Source of the DNA: Sulfurihydrogenibium sp.
GTDB lineage: Bacteria > Aquificota > Aquificia > Aquificales > Hydrogenothermaceae
Assembly (NCBI RefSeq): GCF_027448985.1
Contig: NZ_DAIDMN010000004.1
Span: 1 to 43,560, forward strand
Direction of reading: 5' to 3'
Length of the DNA stretch: 43,560 nucleotides
A program made the position numbers and the translations under genes. The notes below the pieces were generated by a model, which worked only from the letters and a program-made list of their open reading frames with translations, ran no database searches and was not told the DNA's origin. Numbering within the stretch: position 1 is the stretch's first letter; every line of letters begins with the position of its first letter. Of this stretch, positions 38,029-43,560 are shown piece by piece.

Positions 38029-39237
38029 ATGTTAAGGATAATAGTATTTCTGATAACGGTTTTATTTATAGGGTTTTCATCCGGATTTGAGATTAAATCC
38101 GGAATACACAACGAAAAGGTTAGGATAGTTTTAAATAACATAAAAGATGCAGATATTTTGACGGTAGATAACACAGTTATCATAAAAGTTAAAGATACAT
38201 ACCAAAAATCCAATTTCAAAGTGGACCCATCAGTAGTAAAAGAGTTTGAAGTTTACATGAACGAAGAAAAGAACTCATCTTTGATTTACATTACACTACA
38301 AGATGGAAGTTCTTTTAAATACTTTACTCTTTCAAATCCGGATAGATTCGTAATAGATATAAACAAACCCTTATCGGTTAAAAAGGATATAAAAAATCCG
38401 GAAAAATCTGAAGAAAAATCAACATCACAAGCTGATGTTCTTGCCAATATCCTTAAAAATTTAGAAAACCAAATAAAAGACACTTCTGTATCCTCTTTAG
38501 AAATAGAAGTTCCTAAAAGCTTTTCGGGAAAGAAAAAAATTATAGTTATAGACCCAGGACATGGAGGACACGACCCGGGAGCAATAGCAAACGGTCTAAA
38601 AGAGAAAGACATAAACTTAAAAGTAGCATTAAAGTTGAAAAACTATCTTGAAAAAGATGGAAGATTTAAAGTTTATCTAACAAGAGAAAACGATACGTAC
38701 GTTCCTTTATACGATAGAACATTGATAGCATTAGAAAAGAAAGCTGACCTCTTTATAAGTATTCATACAAATGCCTCAGAAAATCCAAACCTATCCGGGA
38801 CATACGTTTACACACTCAACCTTAGAGGAGCAACATCAAAACTTGCAAAAATGGTTGAAGAAAGAGAAAACAAAACAGTTTTAAATGTAGTAAAAGTTAG
38901 TGCCAATCCTAATGTAAACAAAATAGTGGCAGATATGGCAATAAGCCACACAATGACTGAAGGTTTAAATTTTGCAAAATTTATTCAAGTTAATGCAAAA
39001 AACCTTCTAAAAGATACAGAGTTTAAGAGAATTGAATCTGCAAACTTTGCAGTTTTAAAAACACCTTCCATTCCAGCTGTGTTGGTAGAAACAGCGTTCA
39101 TCACAAATGAAAATGATGCTAAACTGCTGGCAAACGAGCAGTTCTTAGACAGTATAGCAAAAATACTCTATAAATCAACTGTAGATTACTTTTTCAGGTA
39201 CAAAAACTTAGTGTTTAACAATAGGACAGAAGGTTGA
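38029..39237 (+). CDS. N-acetylmuramoyl-L-alanine amidase (AMIN + Amidase_3)
   Basis: KIIVIDPGHGGHDPGAIANGLKEKDINL, FISIHTNAS, VLVETAFITNENDAKLL; signal-like N-terminus. Confidence 0.95.
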   Translation: MLRIIVFLITVLFIGFSSGFEIKSGIHNEKVRIVLNNIKDADILTVDNTVIIKVKDTYQKSNFKVDPSVVKEFEVYMNEEKNSSLIYITLQDGSSFKYFTLSNPDRFVIDINKPLSVKKDIKNPEKSEEKSTSQADVLANILKNLENQIKDTSVSSLEIEVPKSFSGKKKIIVIDPGHGGHDPGAIANGLKEKDINLKVALKLKNYLEKDGRFKVYLTRENDTYVPLYDRTLIALEKKADLFISIHTNASENPNLSGTYVYTLNLRGATSKLAKMVEERENKTVLNVVKVSANPNVNKIVADMAISHTMTEGLNFAKFIQVNAKNLLKDTEFKRIESANFAVLKTPSIPAVLVETAFITNENDAKLLANEQFLDSIAKILYKSTVDYFFRYKNLVFNNRTEG

Positions 39238-40001
39238 TATTAGCCGTAGATATTGGTAATACCACTGTAGAAATAGGATTTGTGGAAAGTTTAGATAATA
39301 TCCAAAGTATGAAATTTAAAACGGATATAGAAAAAACTCCAGATGACTGGCTTTTAAATTTAGATTTTTTCAATAGTTTTTTTAATATAGAAAAAGCTAA
39401 AATAAAAGAGATTCTCGTATCTTCTGTCGTCCCTCAGATTGATAGTGTAATTCGTACAGCCTTTTTAAAGTATTATAATAAAAATCCTCTTTTTGTCGGT
39501 AAAGATATCTTTATTCCCATAAAAGTTAACTATGAAGACCCATCACAAGTAGGAGTAGATAGATTAGTCAACAGTTATGCTTCATTACACATAACAAAAC
39601 CACCTATCGTATGTGTAGACTTTGGTACCGCTATAACATTCGATGTAGTAAATAAAAGTGGAGAATACGATGGAGGATTAATATTCCCCGGAATAGAAAC
39701 ATCTTTAAAGTGTCTTTTTTCAAAAACTGCAAAACTACCAAAAGTAAACCTTGAAAAACCACCATCAGTTATTGGAAAAAATACGGTAAACAGTATACAA
39801 TCCGGATTGTACCATGGATATATATCTTTGGTTGAAGGTGTTATAGATAGGATAGAAAAAGACTATAAACAGAAGTTTAACATCGTGATAACAGGTGGAA
39901 ATTCTTCTTTTGTTGTTTTTGATTTAAAAAGGAAATTTATATATGAGCCAAAATTACCTCTTAAAGGTCTTTTTTATCTTGCAAAAACATTTATCAAGTA
40001 A
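39234..40001 (+). CDS. coaX: Type III pantothenate kinase
   Basis: LAVDIGNTTVEIGF, VGVDRLVNSYA, VDFGTAITFDVV, GGLIFPGI. TTG start overlaps the amidase stop. Confidence 0.95.
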   Translation: MILAVDIGNTTVEIGFVESLDNIQSMKFKTDIEKTPDDWLLNLDFFNSFFNIEKAKIKEILVSSVVPQIDSVIRTAFLKYYNKNPLFVGKDIFIPIKVNYEDPSQVGVDRLVNSYASLHITKPPIVCVDFGTAITFDVVNKSGEYDGGLIFPGIETSLKCLFSKTAKLPKVNLEKPPSVIGKNTVNSIQSGLYHGYISLVEGVIDRIEKDYKQKFNIVITGGNSSFVVFDLKRKFIYEPKLPLKGLFYLAKTFIK

Positions 40002-40020
40002 TATAATATATACTCCTGAT

Positions 40021-40111
40021 GGAGAGGTGGCTGAGTGGTCGAAAGCGGCTTCCTGCTAAGAAGTTGTGCGGGGTAAAACCTGCACCGCGGGTTCGAATCC
40101 CGCCCTCTCCG
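40021..40111 (+). tRNA. tRNA-Ser(GCU)
   Basis: Acceptor GGAGAGG/CCTCTCC, anticodon loop CTGCTAA, long variable arm, T arm GCGGGTTCGAATCCCGC; no encoded CCA. Confidence 0.97.
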
Positions 40112-40112
40112 C

Positions 40113-40661
40113 TTACTTCCTTAAAATAAAATTGTTTACAACATCCAATACATCTTCACCTATAAAATCCGCTGTTGTGTTATCAACATACTTCATTCCT
40201 TGTCCAGTCTTTACCAAAGCTGCCTTTATACCTTCTTTATGAGCTGCAAGAATGTCGTTCTCTTTATCTCCTATCAAAAAAGATTGAGAAGGGTCTATGT
40301 TATACTCTTTTATTGCTTGTTTTATCATTCCACTTTCAGGTTTTCTACAATCACACTTTATAGAGTATTCTTCTACTATACCATTTTCATGGTGAGGACA
40401 GTAATAAACTTTTTCTATCTTAATACCTTCTTTTTCAAACTCTTTTAACATGTAATCTGTAAGTTTTAAAAAATCTTCCTCTGTGTAATATCCAACAGCT
40501 ATTCCGGATTGGTTTGTAACTATAAAAAGTTTGTATCCGGATTCTTGTAATTTTTTCAAAGCCTCAAAAACGTTTGGATAAAACTCAAAATCTTCAACTC
40601 TATGTACGTATCCTTTATCAACATTTATAACACCATCCCTATCCAAAAAAACTGCCTTCAT
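40113..40661 (-). CDS. gmhB: D-glycero-beta-D-manno-heptose-1,7-bisphosphate 7-phosphatase
   Basis: FLDRDGVINVDKGYVHRVEDFEF, VTNQSGIAVGYYTEEDF, CPHHENG..CDCRKPESGMI. Confidence 0.93.
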   Translation of the reverse strand: MKAVFLDRDGVINVDKGYVHRVEDFEFYPNVFEALKKLQESGYKLFIVTNQSGIAVGYYTEEDFLKLTDYMLKEFEKEGIKIEKVYYCPHHENGIVEEYSIKCDCRKPESGMIKQAIKEYNIDPSQSFLIGDKENDILAAHKEGIKAALVKTGQGMKYVDNTTADFIGEDVLDVVNNFILRK

Positions 40662-40662
40662 A

Positions 40663-41028
40663 CTATCTCCTCTTTGAAAATTTTGTATAAATTATAATAT
40701 GAATCATTACCATTATTAACGTCAGAATAAAGATGATTTTTGGAGAAATGTTGATATAAACTAATTTTTCCAAATAATAAGATATAAAACCTTGCGTGTA
40801 ATAATCTTTCCCTGCCAATTTTCTAAAATAATTTTCCAAGTAAGTTAAAGGACATGTAAAACCAAACATTTGAAGAAAAACGGCAAAAATTCAACCAAAG
40901 ATATGTATATACTTTATTTTTTTATAGAAGATACCTAAAAGAGAACCAAAAATTAAAAACAGTATCCATAAAAAATGTATCAGTATAGTTAAATCTGCTA
41001 AAATTCCAAAGATTAACTTATCCACCAC
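40663..41028 (-). pseudogene. DUF2784-like membrane protein with in-frame TGA
   Basis: Minus-strand reading gives VVDKLIFGILADLTILIHFLWILFLIFGSLLGIFYKKIKYIHIFG*IFAVFLQMFGFTCPLTYLENYFRKLAGKDYYTQGFISYYLEKLVY...; single TGA at 40891-40893, otherwise open. Confidence 0.8.
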
Positions 41029-41260
41029 TAACAGGCGGTATTATAGCAACTTTATCATTTTCATTTAAAATTCTTTCTTGTGATGTGTACTCTTCATTTA
41101 CAGCTATCATTGACTTTTCTAAAATATCTTTTATATGTGGGTATTTTTTAACTAAAAAATCTATCAAATCACCAACTGTTTTACCATCTAACTCTACCGT
41201 TTCAAAGCTTCTTCCTAATTTATCTTTTATTTGTGAAAAGTACAGAATTTCAATCTTCAT
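41018..41260 (-). CDS. moaD: MoaD/ThiS-family sulfur carrier (molybdopterin synthase small subunit)
   Basis: 80 aa ubiquitin-like; KIEILYFSQIKDKLGRSFETVEL ... DKVAIIPPVSGG with C-terminal GG. Confidence 0.9.
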   Translation of the reverse strand: MKIEILYFSQIKDKLGRSFETVELDGKTVGDLIDFLVKKYPHIKDILEKSMIAVNEEYTSQERILNENDKVAIIPPVSGG

Positions 41261-41915
41261 ACTTAACTTCCCACTCAGTAATAAGGTGAGAGCCTCTTAT
41301 AAAATGAGCCCTTAACTTTAGTTTGATAACATCTTCTAATGTTTTGAATCCTTCTCCTCCTACCAATGTAGGTGTGTCAGTTCCACCAACGATAAATGGC
41401 ATGTGAATTATTCTTATCTCATCAACTAGTCCAAGGTTGAGTAGATTCCAATTAAGAGTAGAGCCTCCTTCAACCATCAAAGTATGTATTCCTCTACTGT
41501 AAAGAAAATCCATCATCTTTATTAAATCTACATTATCTTCACCTATCTTTACAACCTCAACTTTTTCAGATAAAGCTTCTACTTTTTCTGAAGGAGCTTT
41601 TTGAGTAGTTATTATGATTGTAGGAGCATCACTTTTTAAAACGTTAGCATCTAAAGGAATGTTTGCTGATGCTGTAGGAATTATCCTTGTTGGATTTTTC
41701 CCTTTTACGTACCTTACGGTTAGATAAGGGTTATCGGTTCTTATCGTTTCCGCTCCTACCATTATACCATCAACTTTTGCCCTTGTTTCATGTAGATATC
41801 TGTTTGCTTCCTCATCCATAAATTTCATAATTTCTTTTGAAGAAACACCTTTTGAGAGTGTTAACTTTCCATCAACGGTAAGCTCAGATAGTATAATTGT
41901 ATAAGGTCTTTTCAT
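41250..41915 (-). CDS. Stand-alone RibD C-terminal-type reductase (archaeal/fungal-like 2,5-diamino-6-ribosylaminopyrimidinone reductase)
   Basis: 221 aa; ILSELTVDGKLTLSKG, DGIMVGAETIRTDNPYLTVR, LMVEGGSTLNWNLL, DEIRIIHMPFIVGG; no deaminase domain. Confidence 0.85.
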   Translation of the reverse strand: MKRPYTIILSELTVDGKLTLSKGVSSKEIMKFMDEEANRYLHETRAKVDGIMVGAETIRTDNPYLTVRYVKGKNPTRIIPTASANIPLDANVLKSDAPTIIITTQKAPSEKVEALSEKVEVVKIGEDNVDLIKMMDFLYSRGIHTLMVEGGSTLNWNLLNLGLVDEIRIIHMPFIVGGTDTPTLVGGEGFKTLEDVIKLKLRAHFIRGSHLITEWEVKYED

Positions 41916-41924
41916 CGCATCCTC

Positions 41925-42548
41925 TTAATCGTAATCTTTGTTGTACTTTATGTAAAGATAAACAATCCTTTGTAGTAAGGATAATGTTGTCAAAGCTGTT
42001 ATTAGTACAAATCCAAACTCAAGTCCACCAAAGATTTTAAAATGTTCAAAAATTGCAAATACTATTATAGTTAAAAGGGTTTCTGGTCTTCCAAAGAATC
42101 CTACTCCTTCCAATGGGTCTTCTATCTTTCCTTTTTTCCTATTTGAAAATCCGATTTCTGCGTACGCAACAGGCTTTATGAATGTGTGGAGCATGTTTGC
42201 CGTTATTGCTATCGCTGTTAAGTAAGGAGTTGAGTATGTAATTCCTATAAAGAAAAGTAAAAATCCATCAACGAATTTGTCTGCAAGCCAATCAAATACA
42301 GCTCCAAATTTTGAAGCTTTTTCTTTTTCTCTTGCAACTACTCCGTCCAGCAAATCAAAAAAACCACTCATGAAAACCAGTATAGCTCCGGTTAAAGGTT
42401 TTTCTTTGAAAAAAGATATAGCGGCTAATACTCCTATTATTACCGATATTACTGTTATTATGTTAGGAGTTATACGGGTCCTCGCAAGGAGGACCCCAAC
42501 TGGTTCGTACACTTTTTTAAGACTTTTTCTTTTTGATGTTAAGTTCAT
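41925..42548 (-). CDS. CDP-alcohol phosphatidyltransferase
   Basis: DGVVAREKEKASKFGAVFDWLADKFVD matches DGx2ARx8Gx3Dx3D. Confidence 0.92.
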   Translation of the reverse strand: MNLTSKRKSLKKVYEPVGVLLARTRITPNIITVISVIIGVLAAISFFKEKPLTGAILVFMSGFFDLLDGVVAREKEKASKFGAVFDWLADKFVDGFLLFFIGITYSTPYLTAIAITANMLHTFIKPVAYAEIGFSNRKKGKIEDPLEGVGFFGRPETLLTIIVFAIFEHFKIFGGLEFGFVLITALTTLSLLQRIVYLYIKYNKDYD

Positions 42549-42551
42549 GTT

Positions 42552-43559
<1,008 letters not shown>

Positions 43560-43560
43560 C

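Noticed and set aside
40891-40893. UGA recoded as Trp or Sec genome-wide
   Set aside because: TGA is used as a normal stop elsewhere in the window (e.g. the leuS alpha end), so genome-wide reassignment is unlikely.

Overview
AT-rich chromosomal window that looks like an Aquificales (Sulfurihydrogenibium-like) thermophile, judged from split CarB, split LeuRS and a reverse gyrase. It opens with the end of a CRISPR array (13 identical 29-bp repeats, 12 complete spacers; no cas genes in window). Most of the rest is housekeeping genes: hemD, K+ channel, nfu, tmk, holB, ricT, kdsD, reverse gyrase, leuB, nadC, hemJ, a two-component system, rpoZ, gmk, thiD, carB N-half, leuS alpha, cysteine desulfurase, tsaB, amidase, coaX, tRNA-Ser(GCU), gmhB, moaD, a RibD-C reductase, a CDP-alcohol phosphatidyltransferase and ilvC. 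A large complex I region (nuoA-B-CD // H-I-J-K-L-M-N) is present with a second nuoCD-nuoI set beside a MidA/NDUFAF7-type methyltransferase; no nuoE/F/G is in the window. An IS982-family element with a 5-bp TSD sits upstream of nuoA. Main points for a second look: (1) the palindrome TCCGGA is strongly over-represented (about 60 copies by eye in 43.5 kb); (2) CRISPR spacers show strong same-strand bias, and two carry an RBS plus start codon; (3) an RlmN/Cfr-like gene has a UUU-UGA +1 frameshift resembling the RF2 site; (4) a DUF2784-like gene is interrupted by TGA where Trp is expected; (5) the IS982 transposase RBS is locked in a hairpin; (6) every tail-to-tail gene junction overlaps or abuts. 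All counts and alignments were done by eye and no searches were run.
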